64,000 bases of DNA from Candidatus Peregrinibacteria bacterium (GTDB lineage Bacteria > Patescibacteriota > Gracilibacteria > UBA1369 > LOWO2-01-FULL-3). Below the pieces are notes generated by a model. It made no database searches. It was not told where the DNA came from and saw nothing but the letters and a program-made list of their open reading frames with translations. The position numbers and the translations under genes were made by a program. Shown here piece after piece: positions 9,123 through 18,241 of the stretch; within the stretch, counting starts at the first letter, position 1, and every line of letters starts with the position of its first letter. The stretch is taken from contig JABILX010000003.1 of the NCBI GenBank assembly GCA_018654255.1, positions 139,030-203,029 of the forward strand. Direction: 5' to 3'.

Positions 9123-9859
9123 GCCAACATCTTCACAACCATCACAAGCACCACAACCACAAAGAGCCTTTTTATCCATACATTACCAAGCTTGTCCGAA
9201 TACTTTGCTCCAATATACGAACCAATCGCCATCCCAGGCAACATAGCTAATCCGAGCGAATAATTAATTACTCCTTTCCAAGCAAAAATTCCAGTCACGA
9301 TAACAGCCGAAATTGCAGCAGAAGGCTTTCTAGTTCCAGCAGTTTCAATGAAAGTTTGGCCATAAACCAAAACCAACAGATAAGCATAAAAGGTTGCAAC
9401 GCCCCCACCCATAAATCCACTATAAACACCAATAATTCCAGCAGAAACAACACCAATAACATTTCTCCAAGAACTTTTCATAGGAGCTCTCTTTTTTACA
9501 CCTAAATCTCTATTAAAAATTATAAGTACCAAAATAAAAATAGTCATGCCAGCCACAACATACTCAACAGCCTGAGCGGAAAATTCAAAAACCAAAAACG
9601 CGCCAGCAATAGCCCCAACTATAGAAGGAACCGCAATCAACCATGCCAACTTATAATCAACCAATTTCTTCTTATGAAATTTCCACCAACCGGCAAAAGA
9701 CAAACCTATAATCCCCAACCTTGTCGTCCCAATCGCAACATGAGCTGGCAAACCTAATAAAATTAGAATCGGAATCGGCAACAACGCCCCACCACCAACA
9801 AGAGTCCCACAAAGACCCGCAACAACCCCGACAAAAAACATCAAAACCAACTCAAACAT
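9119..9859 (-). CDS. TauE/SafE family membrane exporter
   Basis: The 246-aa protein has about eight hydrophobic helices. It shows the duplicated Gly-rich family signature: GLCGTLVGGGALLPIPILILLG in the first half and GVYSGFMGGGVATFYAYLLV in the second. Family members move small sulfur-containing or organic anions across the membrane; the substrate cannot be told here. It lies 2 nt downstream of uvrB on the same strand, so it may be co-transcribed with it. Confidence 0.88.
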   Translation of the reverse strand: MFELVLMFFVGVVAGLCGTLVGGGALLPIPILILLGLPAHVAIGTTRLGIIGLSFAGWWKFHKKKLVDYKLAWLIAVPSIVGAIAGAFLVFEFSAQAVEYVVAGMTIFILVLIIFNRDLGVKKRAPMKSSWRNVIGVVSAGIIGVYSGFMGGGVATFYAYLLVLVYGQTFIETAGTRKPSAAISAVIVTGIFAWKGVINYSLGLAMLPGMAIGSYIGAKYSDKLGNVWIKRLFVVVVLVMVVKMLA

Positions 9860-9861
9860 AT

Positions 9862-11874
9862 TTAAATCTGTTCTTTAAGTACTTCAACCTGATCCCTCAG
9901 CTCAGCTGCCTTTTCAAACTCAAGATTCTGCGAAGCCATATCCATCTGAGATTCAAGCGACTTGATCAATCTAGAAAGCTCGTCTTTCGGCACCTTCTTC
10001 GCATCAAGCCTTGCCTTTCGAGTATCAGTCTTCTTCCCACCCAACATTGCAATATCTTTGACCGCTTTCTTGATTGTCTGAGGAGTAATACCATTTTTCT
10101 TATTATGTTCCGCTTGTTTCTTGCGCCTTCGCTCAGTCTCGTCCAGAGCAGTCTTAATTGCAGGAGTGATAACATCCGCATACATAATCACATATCCATT
10201 CACATTCCTCGCACAACGACCAATCGTCTGAATAAGAGCGCTCTCACTTCGCAGAAATCCCCTCTTGTCAGCATCCAAAATAGCAACCAAACTAACCTCC
10301 GGCAAATCCAATCCTTCACGAAGCAAATTAATCCCCACCAAAACGTCAAATTTGCCCAACCTTAAATCCCGCAAAATCTCAATCCTCTCAACAGTATCAA
10401 TATCTGAATGGAGATACCGAACACGAATTCCAGCATCAGCCAAAAACTCACTCAAATCCTCAGAAGATTTCTTGGTCAAAGTAGTAATAAGCACGCGTTC
10501 CTTCTTCGCAATTCTCTTATGAAGTTCTTTCAAAAGATCCTCAATCTGTCCCTTACTCGGACGCACAGAAATTTCAGGATCAAGAAGTCCAGTCGGACGC
10601 ACGACCAATTCAACAACATCCTTCTTCTTGGCAAGAGCAGTCTCATATTTTCCAGGAGTGGCAGAAACATAAACAGCTTGCTTCATAAATCCCTCAAACT
10701 CTACAAACTTTAAAGGACGATTATCTTTTGCAGAAGGCATTCTAAAACCATGTTCAATCAAGGTGTTTTTCCTAGAACGATTTCCCTCATACATCGCCCC
10801 CACCTGTGGAACAGCAATATGAGACTCATCAACAAACAAAATATAATTATCCGGCAAATAATCCATCAAAGTCGTCGGCTGAGCATCAGGCGGAAGCGGT
10901 TTACTTCCGTCCCCATGCAAATACCGCGCATAATTCTCTACACCTGAGCAATAACCTGTTTCCAGCATAATCTCAATATCATACTCGGTACGAGTTTTGA
11001 TCCTTTCAGCTTCAATATTTTTTCCAATTTTCCGCAATTGATCATATCTCTCCTTCAAATCCTTCTCGATCCACTTAACAGCATTTTTGATCTTGGTTTC
11101 AGTTGTAACGTTATGCTTTGAAGGGAAAACCGTAATCTCATCCATCTCTTTCAAAACCTCGCCAGTAAAAGAATCAGCTTCCACAATTTTATCGATGTCA
11201 TCTCCAAAAAACTCAAGCCTATACACATTATCACCTCCAGGGGGGAAAACCTCTACAGTGTCCCCCAGAACGTTAAACATACCCTGTCTGAATTCCATGT
11301 CAGACCTCGAATACTGCATATCCGCCAAATGTCTCAAAAACACATCTCTCTGAATCACATCTCCAACCCTTACAGTCTGGGCCAACCCCTGATAATCCTC
11401 CACAGATCCCAACCCATAAATACAAGATACCGTCGCAACTACAAGCACATCCTTGCGAGTCAGCAAGTTCATCGTCGCCTTATGCCGAAACTTCTCAATT
11501 TCCTCATTTATCGACGCATCTTTCTCGATATACGTATCTGTCGCAGGCATATACGCCTCCGGTTGATAATAATCATAATAAGAAACAAAGTACGAAACCG
11601 CATTATCAGGAAAAAAATCCTGAAACTCAGAACACAATTGCGCAGCAAGGGTCTTATTATGAGACAAAACCAAAGCAGGCCTCTGAAGCTCCTCCACAAT
11701 CTTCGCCATCACATACGTCTTCCCCGACCCCGTAACACCATGAACAATCTGATGCTGAACACCGCCATCAAGCCCTTTGGTCAAAACCCTAATAGCAGAA
11801 GGCTGATCTCCTTTCGGAGTCATCTTCGACTTCAACACAAATTTACGATCCGATCTTTGATCCTTTTTTTTCAT
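9862..11874 (-). CDS. uvrB: Excinuclease ABC subunit B
   Basis: UvrB is the damage-verifying, DNA-loading helicase-like subunit of nucleotide excision repair, working with UvrA and UvrC. The 670-aa length is standard. Walker A GVTGSGKT lies near residue 45. The beta-hairpin region YYDYYQPEAY, the DEAD-like motif FVDESH, helicase motifs LREGLDLPEV and QTIGRCARN, and the C-terminal UVR motif (LESQMDMASQNLEFEKAAELRDQV) are all intact. Its promoter overlaps that of the divergent tRNA-Arg. No uvrA or uvrC lies nearby. Confidence 0.97.
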   Translation of the reverse strand: MKKKDQRSDRKFVLKSKMTPKGDQPSAIRVLTKGLDGGVQHQIVHGVTGSGKTYVMAKIVEELQRPALVLSHNKTLAAQLCSEFQDFFPDNAVSYFVSYYDYYQPEAYMPATDTYIEKDASINEEIEKFRHKATMNLLTRKDVLVVATVSCIYGLGSVEDYQGLAQTVRVGDVIQRDVFLRHLADMQYSRSDMEFRQGMFNVLGDTVEVFPPGGDNVYRLEFFGDDIDKIVEADSFTGEVLKEMDEITVFPSKHNVTTETKIKNAVKWIEKDLKERYDQLRKIGKNIEAERIKTRTEYDIEIMLETGYCSGVENYARYLHGDGSKPLPPDAQPTTLMDYLPDNYILFVDESHIAVPQVGAMYEGNRSRKNTLIEHGFRMPSAKDNRPLKFVEFEGFMKQAVYVSATPGKYETALAKKKDVVELVVRPTGLLDPEISVRPSKGQIEDLLKELHKRIAKKERVLITTLTKKSSEDLSEFLADAGIRVRYLHSDIDTVERIEILRDLRLGKFDVLVGINLLREGLDLPEVSLVAILDADKRGFLRSESALIQTIGRCARNVNGYVIMYADVITPAIKTALDETERRRKKQAEHNKKNGITPQTIKKAVKDIAMLGGKKTDTRKARLDAKKVPKDELSRLIKSLESQMDMASQNLEFEKAAELRDQVEVLKEQI

Positions 11875-11881
11875 TAAAGAG

Positions 11882-11910
11882 AATATACCAATTTAAGATT
11901 GCCTTGTTAA
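11882..11910 (-). promoter_or_regulatory. uvrB promoter
   Basis: TTAACA and TATATT are separated by 17 nt on the minus strand, 8 nt before the ATG at 11874. The -35 box is shared, on the opposite strand, with the tRNA-Arg promoter and sits in the palindrome GCCTTGTTAAGGC. Confidence 0.65.
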
Positions 11911-11931
11911 GGCATTCTTTAGTAGTATACC
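11904..11931 (+). promoter_or_regulatory. tRNA-Arg promoter
   Basis: TTGTTA and TATACC are separated by 16 nt, with the tRNA 5' end 14 nt downstream. Confidence 0.55.
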
Positions 11932-11945
11932 CACCGCATCAAACT

Positions 11946-12022
11946 GGCCCCATAGCTCAGTTGGATAGAGCGCAAGCTTGCGGAGCTTGAGGTCGCAGGT
12001 TCGAATCCTGCTGGGGTCACCA
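11946..12022 (+). tRNA. tRNA-Arg, anticodon GCG, CCA encoded
   Basis: A full cloverleaf is visible: acceptor GGCCCCA/TGGGGTC, D stem GCTC/GAGC, anticodon stem CAAGC/GCTTG around loop TTGCGGA, T stem GCAGG/CCTGC with loop TTCGAAT, then A and CCA. The anticodon is G34-C35-G36, which reads CGC (and CGU). Most bacteria instead carry an ACG tRNA that TadA deaminates to ICG. Confidence 0.93.
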
Positions 12023-12164
12023 GCGTAGTAGCGAGATTTCCGGTTCGAAGTGAAGCCGGTTCCACGCAACCGGCGAAACGAAGAACGCCGTTTGGTAAAT
12101 CTGCGCTTCTTTGCCGGAGGCATAAGAAAGTAAATTCAACAAAAAGGCGAGGAAATCCCTACTG

Positions 12165-12183
12165 AAAATCGCAAAGCGATTTT
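12165..12183. terminator. Bidirectional terminator hairpin
   Basis: AAAATCGC and GCGATTTT pair perfectly around an AAA loop and continue into T (plus) or U-rich sequence (minus). It can end the tRNA-Arg transcript and the convergent receiver gene. The rest of 12023-12298 holds only an imperfect long-range inverted repeat (AGTAG..GATTTCC with GGAAATC..CTACT) and no supportable gene. Confidence 0.5.
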
Positions 12184-12298
12184 TCGCCGAACGAAGTGAG
12201 GCCAAAGTCGCATCTTTGCTGTAGCGTACAACGGCCAGGAGTAAGATTTCCTAAGCTTTTTCAGCATTTCCCTACTTAAGAGTAGCGAGAAAGCCCCC

Positions 12299-12814
12299 CT
12301 AATTAAACCTCCCACCAACAGCAACCCCATAATCCCGACAAGCACGAACAGTTTCAGTAGTAATCTGATCAAACACACCATCATCACAATAAGTAGAAGC
12401 ATTAAGAATTCTTTGATTCACAGAAGCCGCCAGCATTAAAGTCCTCAGCATCTCAGGACTACAAGTTTTTTTAATAAGTCCTAACATCCTAGGATCCTGC
12501 ATCATCATTTCTATGATAAAAGCATCCTCGGGAGAAATATCCCCACCACTCAGAAAAGCCATATTCGGAGAAGAAGGCCCATTCAAAAGACCTTTGAGCA
12601 ATAAAGGCCCGCTCCCTCCTGGCATGTTAACATCAGACAAAACCAAATTGACCTGCTCTCGCAAAGCCAAATTCAAGGCATGAGCCCCATCATAAGCATT
12701 AAAGATCTCTGTCTCAACACCAGTTGAAGCACTAAACACCTCTGCAGCGCCACCAACAAGCTCAGGCATCCACGGCTCATCATCAGCAACCAATATTTTT
12801 AATTTTTCATTCAT
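12299..12814 (-). CDS. Single-domain response regulator (receiver)
   Basis: The 171-aa protein has a receiver fold: acidic pair D11-D12, phospho-acceptor D61 in VLSDVNMPGGSG, a Ser near 89 and the conserved Lys near 115-116. No DNA-binding output domain is attached. About 50 extra residues form a helical C-terminus. No histidine kinase is adjacent, so the signalling partner is unknown. The downstream side is the hairpin at 12165. Confidence 0.82.
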   Translation of the reverse strand: MNEKLKILVADDEPWMPELVGGAAEVFSASTGVETEIFNAYDGAHALNLALREQVNLVLSDVNMPGGSGPLLLKGLLNGPSSPNMAFLSGGDISPEDAFIIEMMMQDPRMLGLIKKTCSPEMLRTLMLAASVNQRILNASTYCDDGVFDQITTETVRACRDYGVAVGGRFN

Positions 12815-12948
12815 ATCTTATAAATTAATCTTTCAACCAGAGCATTCTATGAATTTTAACCAAGAAGTCAATATCAAAAATCACCCCTCCACGCCACCAA
12901 GCCAAAAATAAATATTGACAGATTTTACTTCTGGAAATTACCTATAAA

Positions 12949-14544
12949 TCACCACGCCACCTTCAAGTAACACTCCTGACATAAAACCCTCCCCTGAAAA
13001 TCATCAGGAAAAGTTGTTTGGACATCAACCCCACAATCCGAACAAACCCGTTCATGAAGCCGCCTCTCCCCCATCTTCTTCCACATATTATCAATTCGCA
13101 CAGCAGGAGCAGTCACCGGCAACGGCAATCCATATTGCTTGTAGAATTTCAGCTCAGCATCAATATATCGAAACTTCCGCCCACTCTCTTCACAAACACA
13201 CACTCCATCAGCCTCACCACCATCAACAACAACCTCCTCATCATCAAGCCATTTCCACCCCCGCTTCAAAACCTCCTCTCGACTCAAAGGATAAAACCGC
13301 TGAGCCATCGTCAAATTATAAGGCTGCGGTGAATACTTAATTGGAAAAAATTCACCCCACTCTCCGGTTTTTTTCATATGTTCAATAATCCGCCCCTTCA
13401 AGTCCTCATACTCCTCCTCAGAATACTTTTTATTAAAAATACAATACTGTTGATTCTTCAATCCCGCACATCCAAACACATCCCTGCAACTCCTCAGCTC
13501 CAAACAATAAACAGCCTCATTGGAAAACCATGACAACTGCGAAAAAAACTGGCGATACCCCTTTGGCCCCGCATGCAAACATTCATACATCATCTCTCCC
13601 TCATAAATATTCACATCATAACAATCCCTCGAAAAATGAATGTCAGTGCAAAACTTGCAATCCTTGCAATTATCCACCCAATACGAATCTTTCACGTTCT
13701 TGCAATTCGACAAATAATTCCCACTCGACTCCTCCGTATTTATCAAAGTTCCAGCCGGAAACGGCTGTCCAGCCAAAAACTCATCAAACTTCTCCCGCGC
13801 CCGCTCAAGCGATTCCCGAGTCCCATCAAAAATCTCCTTCCAAGCTTTTTCAAACTCATCCTTCCCCACCGACTCATTGAAAATACAATACTCCCCCTGT
13901 CTCAAATTCGCGCAAAACAAACATTTCCTACACCCCCGACAATTCATCAAAAACGCCGAATCATTACAATGAAAAACATTCTTCGAACAAAAAACCGAAT
14001 AACAGTTTTCCGCCTTCGCCACATCATAACAAATCTCAGAATCCCTCACAAAAATACTCTCCACAATATTCTTGGAATGCTGAACGTTGTAGCCAAAATA
14101 ACAATCCCAACAAACATCCAACTCATCCATAAAATAACAATTCTTATTCCTATGGGCAGAAATAATATATTCGCTATTCACATTATTGATCGAATTAGAA
14201 ATATGCCTCGGAACCTGACGAGCCATCTCAAAAAACTGCTCAAAAAACGGCCGCTCAAAATCAAAACCCCGTCCATACTGCAAAGCATCAAAATCATCCG
14301 CTATAAAACATTCATCACAATAAGTCACAACCTCATCCAAAGAAGGATGAAACCACGACATCGTATTCCGACCACACTTATCACAATCCCTCATATAAAA
14401 ATTCTTGCCACGCCAAGCCCACCTACGACGAGCACGCTCGTCAGGACACAAGGTAGGCGCAGGCACTCCCATCTTTTCATAAAACTGCAGATCTTCATCC
14501 GTAACTTCAAAATCAACTCCCAAAACCACACATTTCTTCAGCAT
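12949..14544 (-). CDS. Cys-rich ladder protein with terminal zinc-ribbon-like ends
   Basis: The 531-aa protein has no family I can name with certainty. N-terminal residues carry a conserved block (FYEKMGVPAPTLCPDERARRR) followed by CDKCG...CDEC pairs. Residues about 125-390 repeat short units with Cys, Asn and aromatic residues in register (NKNCYFM, CWDCYFG, CNDSAFLMNCRGCRKCLFC, GEYCIFN). This resembles a beta-helix with a cysteine ladder. The C-terminus repeats the N-terminal block (LKFYKQYGLPLPV) and ends in two Cys pairs (CSDCG, CQEC). A paralogue lies at 32358-34010. I chose the ATG at 14544, five codons inside the longest frame, because the upstream TTG overlaps the -10 box and the paralogue starts at the same point. 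Confidence 0.75.
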   Translation of the reverse strand: MLKKCVVLGVDFEVTDEDLQFYEKMGVPAPTLCPDERARRRWAWRGKNFYMRDCDKCGRNTMSWFHPSLDEVVTYCDECFIADDFDALQYGRGFDFERPFFEQFFEMARQVPRHISNSINNVNSEYIISAHRNKNCYFMDELDVCWDCYFGYNVQHSKNIVESIFVRDSEICYDVAKAENCYSVFCSKNVFHCNDSAFLMNCRGCRKCLFCANLRQGEYCIFNESVGKDEFEKAWKEIFDGTRESLERAREKFDEFLAGQPFPAGTLINTEESSGNYLSNCKNVKDSYWVDNCKDCKFCTDIHFSRDCYDVNIYEGEMMYECLHAGPKGYRQFFSQLSWFSNEAVYCLELRSCRDVFGCAGLKNQQYCIFNKKYSEEEYEDLKGRIIEHMKKTGEWGEFFPIKYSPQPYNLTMAQRFYPLSREEVLKRGWKWLDDEEVVVDGGEADGVCVCEESGRKFRYIDAELKFYKQYGLPLPVTAPAVRIDNMWKKMGERRLHERVCSDCGVDVQTTFPDDFQGRVLCQECYLKVAW

Positions 14545-14550
14545 ACCTAG

Positions 14551-14556
14551 ATTATA
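14551..14556 (-). promoter_or_regulatory. -10 box giving a leaderless transcript
   Basis: TATAAT on the minus strand ends 6 nt before the ATG at 14544, so transcription should begin at or next to the start codon. The -35 region is weak. Confidence 0.5.
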
Positions 14557-14562
14557 CAAAAT

Positions 14563-15234
14563 CTATTTCAAACTTTCCACAGCCCCTCTACGATCCTCCG
14601 CACCAAAAACATAACTTCCAGCAACCAAAATGTCCGCACCCGCCTTCCGCGCCACACCAGCTGTCTCTTCATTGACTCCCCCATCAACCTCAATTTCATA
14701 AGCTAATTTGCCTCCTGACGTATCACGCCGACCAACAAGCCACTCAATCTTGGACATCATATCTTCCATAAACTTCTGCCCACCAAACCCAGGTTCAACT
14801 GTCATAATCAAAACCAAATCCGCCAAAGGTAAAACTTGTTCATATTGTTCAATCGGCGTCCCCGGCTTCACTGAAAAACCCGCTCGGACACCTTTGGACT
14901 TAATCAATTGCAAACAGTTAGACAAATCCTCACAAGCCTCAGCATGCACAACAATATAATCTTGCTTGAGATCTCTGCCATCAGCAGAAGCCAAAGCTTT
15001 TGCAAACTCAGGCACATACTTCTCCGGATTTTCAATCATCAAATGCACATCGAGTGGCGCCTTCACCGAAGAAGCCAATGACTTCACAACAGGAACTCCA
15101 ATAGTAATATTCGGAACAAAATGTCCATCCATCACATCAACATGCACAATCTCAGCACCAGCATCGAGAACACCAGCGATCTCCTCTCCAAGTTTGGAGA
15201 AATCTGCAGATAATATTGATGGTGCAATTTTCAT
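14563..15234 (-). CDS. rpe: Ribulose-phosphate 3-epimerase
   Basis: Rpe interconverts ribulose-5-phosphate and xylulose-5-phosphate. The 223-aa TIM barrel shows the family motifs: APSILSADF at the start, VHVDVMDGHFVPN (metal-binding His/Asp), MTVEPGFGGQKF, EVDGGVNEETA and GADILVAGSYVFG. It is followed upstream on the same strand by rpiB and prs, forming a pentose-phosphate group. Confidence 0.95.
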   Translation of the reverse strand: MKIAPSILSADFSKLGEEIAGVLDAGAEIVHVDVMDGHFVPNITIGVPVVKSLASSVKAPLDVHLMIENPEKYVPEFAKALASADGRDLKQDYIVVHAEACEDLSNCLQLIKSKGVRAGFSVKPGTPIEQYEQVLPLADLVLIMTVEPGFGGQKFMEDMMSKIEWLVGRRDTSGGKLAYEIEVDGGVNEETAGVARKAGADILVAGSYVFGAEDRRGAVESLK

Positions 15235-15298
15235 ATATATTGGTTACTTTTCCGGAAAAGCATTTTCTCAACCTGTAAATTTTCGTTTTCCGGAAAAC

Positions 15299-15745
15299 TC
15301 AGCCCCCAAGAGGCCCTTCAATTTTTTCGACTCTCCTCACATGCCTCTCCTCAGAAGCCTCAAAATCAGTCGCCAAAAACTTATCAACAATTGCCTTCGC
15401 CTTCTCAAGATCAGTAGTCCTTCCTCCAAGAGTAAGAACATTCGCATTGTTATGCTTTCGACTCATCTCTGCCATATGTTCATCAGTCGCTACAGTCGAA
15501 CGAATCCCTTTGAACTTATTAGCAGACATTTGCATACCAATCCCCGTTCCACAAACCAAGAAACCAAACGCTCCTGGATTTTCAATAACCTTCTCGCAAA
15601 CCTCACGAGCAATATCAGGATAATCAACAGAACCATCGGTAAAAACCCCAAGATCCACAACCTCGTGCCCAGCCTCTTTCAAATAATCAACCAACGCCCC
15701 CTTCATCTTATATCCCCCATGATCAGAACCGAAATATAAATTCAT
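15299..15745 (-). CDS. rpiB: Ribose-5-phosphate isomerase B
   Basis: The 148-aa length is normal. The N-terminus GSDHGGYKMK and the CGTGIGM active-site loop (catalytic Cys) with NKFKGIRS identify RpiB, which interconverts ribose-5-phosphate and ribulose-5-phosphate. The start codon overlaps the prs stop as TAATG, which indicates translational coupling. Confidence 0.95.
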   Translation of the reverse strand: MNLYFGSDHGGYKMKGALVDYLKEAGHEVVDLGVFTDGSVDYPDIAREVCEKVIENPGAFGFLVCGTGIGMQMSANKFKGIRSTVATDEHMAEMSRKHNNANVLTLGGRTTDLEKAKAIVDKFLATDFEASEERHVRRVEKIEGPLGG

Positions 15746-16701
15746 TATTTTGTTGTTAAAAATGCTTTAGTAACAGATTTGTCTGTATGTACACTCTCTA
15801 TCACACTCGCAAGAAGCGGAGCAATAGACAGAATATTCAATCCTTTAAATTTCTTCTCTTCAGGCACAGGAATCGAATTGGTCACAACAACCTCCGCAAA
15901 CCCAGCCTTTGCCAAACGTTCAGCCGCAGGGTCAGAAAACACAGCATGAGTAGCCGCAAGATAAACATCTTTGTTCGCGCCACCTGCCAACAACGCCTCC
16001 TTCGCCGCACAAACACTTCCTCCAGTATCAATCATGTCATCAAAAAGAAGACATGTTTTCCCATCAACATCACCAACCACATGAGTAACTTCCGACACGT
16101 TATGTTCAGGCCTTTGTTTGTGAATTATTGCCAATGTCGCACCAATCAAATTTGCAAAAACCTTAGCAGCTTTCGCACCACCAGCATCAGGAGCAACAAC
16201 AACCAAATCTTTCAACTTTTTCTCCTTAAAGTACTCAACAAACAATTTTTCAGAACTCACATTGTCCATTGGGAAGTCAAAGAATCCTTGCTCTTGGTCA
16301 CTATGCATATGCATTGCTATCACATGATCCGCTCCTGCAGATGAAATCAAATCAGCAACCAATTTTGCAGAAATAGGTTCACGAGGAGTAGCCACACGAT
16401 CTTGTCTCGCATAAGCATAATGAGGCATCACAACATGCAGCCTTCCTGCAAACGACCTCTTCAAACTATCAAGCATCACAAAAAGTTCCATCAAATCTTC
16501 ATTCACATTCGAAGTTGCAGTCTGAATCACATAAACATCCGCACCACGGATAGTATTCTCAGATTTCGCATACACTTCCCCACACGCAAATCTCTTCAAT
16601 ATCATCGGTTCAACCTTCATCTTCAAATGCTTCGCGATCTCAGCCGCAAGCTCAGGATGAGATGACCCTGAAAAAATTTTTATTGGAGTGTTTGTAGTCA
16701 T
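15745..16701 (-). CDS. prs: Ribose-phosphate pyrophosphokinase (PRPP synthase)
   Basis: Prs makes PRPP from ribose-5-phosphate and ATP for nucleotide and NAD synthesis. The 318-aa protein has FSGSSHPELA, RFACGEVY, HYAYARQDR (flexible loop) and the PRPP-binding DDMIDTGGS signature. It is the first gene of the prs-rpiB pair. TTGACA followed 17 nt later by CAAAAT lies upstream (around 16730) and is its likely promoter. Confidence 0.95.
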   Translation of the reverse strand: MTTNTPIKIFSGSSHPELAAEIAKHLKMKVEPMILKRFACGEVYAKSENTIRGADVYVIQTATSNVNEDLMELFVMLDSLKRSFAGRLHVVMPHYAYARQDRVATPREPISAKLVADLISSAGADHVIAMHMHSDQEQGFFDFPMDNVSSEKLFVEYFKEKKLKDLVVVAPDAGGAKAAKVFANLIGATLAIIHKQRPEHNVSEVTHVVGDVDGKTCLLFDDMIDTGGSVCAAKEALLAGGANKDVYLAATHAVFSDPAAERLAKAGFAEVVVTNSIPVPEEKKFKGLNILSIAPLLASVIESVHTDKSVTKAFLTTK

Positions 16702-16841
16702 AGGTGATGGGTTTGAATTTGGATATTATTTTGCACCGATCAAGGGCTTTTGTCAAGCTTTGCTCTCCGAAACTCTGTATGAAAATAAGCCCTGTGCATA
16801 GATAGATATATCACAACTACCCCCCTTTATCAATAAATCAA

Positions 16842-18131
16842 CTACTCAAGTTCACCTCTAAGAATCTCAATATTACGAACCAACCTCTCTCTACAAAATC
16901 TATATCTATCATTCACTGAAGCCAACTCGAAAGCATGTCCAAAAACCTCCAAAGCCTTCCTTTTATCACCAAGTTTCCTTAAATAAAAATCACCAAGAAT
17001 ACACCGATTGAATACATTAGAAGGTTCCATCTCAACCGACTTCGAATAAACCTCCAAAGCCCTTTCCAACTCACCTAAACCAGCAAGAATACTTCCATAT
17101 TTCATGTGAACATCTGCATCATCAGGAAACCTCTCAATCATTCTCTCAGCAACAGCCAAAGCATCCTCTCTACTCCCATGATTCAAGTGCTCATTTGCTA
17201 GTCCAAAAAGAGAATTACTAAGTACAGGGACAACCTTATCATTTCGCTCAAAAATATCGACAGTTCCCTCGTGACCAGATTCTCCAGACAAACCCAAATT
17301 GTTAGTCATACCATAAATCAAACCAGCCTCCCCCTTTAACAAACAAAACTCTCCCTCAAGTGTCGATCCAAACCATTTTTTATCCAACTCAAACTGATAA
17401 TGATTATCTTCGCTTTCATCAAATTGGAGAACATCTTCAACGCTACCACTTCTGAAATCAGCATCAACAATCTCAGGAATACTAGCCTGCCCATTGCTAT
17501 TTAAATCCAAAGAGTAAACCTTGTTATCACTAGACACAAAAAACAAAAAGTAGTGCCCCTTGGTCCCAACAGTAAAAACCTTAAAACCAAGCTCTTTTAA
17601 AAAAACATACATCACCAAAGCCTGACCAACACAATTAATCTTTTGATCTTCCACAATTACAGAAGGTGAACAAGTCAACTTCTTCGAATCAATATAATTA
17701 TCAAAATCAAACTCAAACATAACAAAACTCCTCACTTTCTCGACAATTTCAACCTCTCTGACAACCAACTGCTCCAAATCCCCTTGTTCTCTCAACACTT
17801 CAAACTCACTTTTCAAAGAATCCATTTGCAAAGCTTTATACAAAGTTGACCGAGCAAAAAAATTCCTAATCCGACCACCCAAATCACGAGTCTTAGCCCC
17901 TACAAGAATCTTCTCCACCCCAACACGAAAAGCCCCTCTAATAAAATCCATTTCGTCAACAACCGCCCCAACACTTTCTCTGACTTCAGCAATCATAACC
18001 CCAACATCACCTACAATATTCATCTCGCACCACTTTTCATAAAAAGCAGAAAACCCCTCTCTTTCAAAAGGATCCATAACATCTACAACCTTTAAATCCT
18101 CACCAGTCAAAATAATAACATTACAAAACAA
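16842..18131 (-). CDS. Transglutaminase-like (SirB1-type) protein with C-terminal TPRs
   Basis: The central part (residues about 165-215) has KINCVGQALVMYVFLKELGF, then GTKGHYFLFF and VYSLDLN. These provide Cys, His and Asp in the order of the transglutaminase-like core. Residues about 320-415 form tetratricopeptide repeats (DADVHMKYGSILAGLGELERALEVYSKS and the next). The same order, core2 transglutaminase then TPR, is known from SirB1-like proteins. The reaction is unknown. The N-terminus is uncertain: the ATG at 18131 or the Met at about 18077 (MDPFEREGF) could be the start. Confidence 0.65.
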   Translation of the reverse strand: MFCNVIILTGEDLKVVDVMDPFEREGFSAFYEKWCEMNIVGDVGVMIAEVRESVGAVVDEMDFIRGAFRVGVEKILVGAKTRDLGGRIRNFFARSTLYKALQMDSLKSEFEVLREQGDLEQLVVREVEIVEKVRSFVMFEFDFDNYIDSKKLTCSPSVIVEDQKINCVGQALVMYVFLKELGFKVFTVGTKGHYFLFFVSSDNKVYSLDLNSNGQASIPEIVDADFRSGSVEDVLQFDESEDNHYQFELDKKWFGSTLEGEFCLLKGEAGLIYGMTNNLGLSGESGHEGTVDIFERNDKVVPVLSNSLFGLANEHLNHGSREDALAVAERMIERFPDDADVHMKYGSILAGLGELERALEVYSKSVEMEPSNVFNRCILGDFYLRKLGDKRKALEVFGHAFELASVNDRYRFCRERLVRNIEILRGELE

Positions 18132-18241
18132 GATAGTATTTTAAGTGGTTTTCAAAGCTTTGTCAAGGCCTCGCATCATTGCAAAACCAAAGAGACTTAT
18201 CCTCTAGAAGATAGGATGATTACCATCTGGATAAACAACCT

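Noticed and set aside
11893..12205. Minus-strand frames across the tRNA-Arg region (LYPTELW type)
   Set aside because: They are the well-known artefact of translating the antisense of a tRNA and its flank. No SD, promoter or family.
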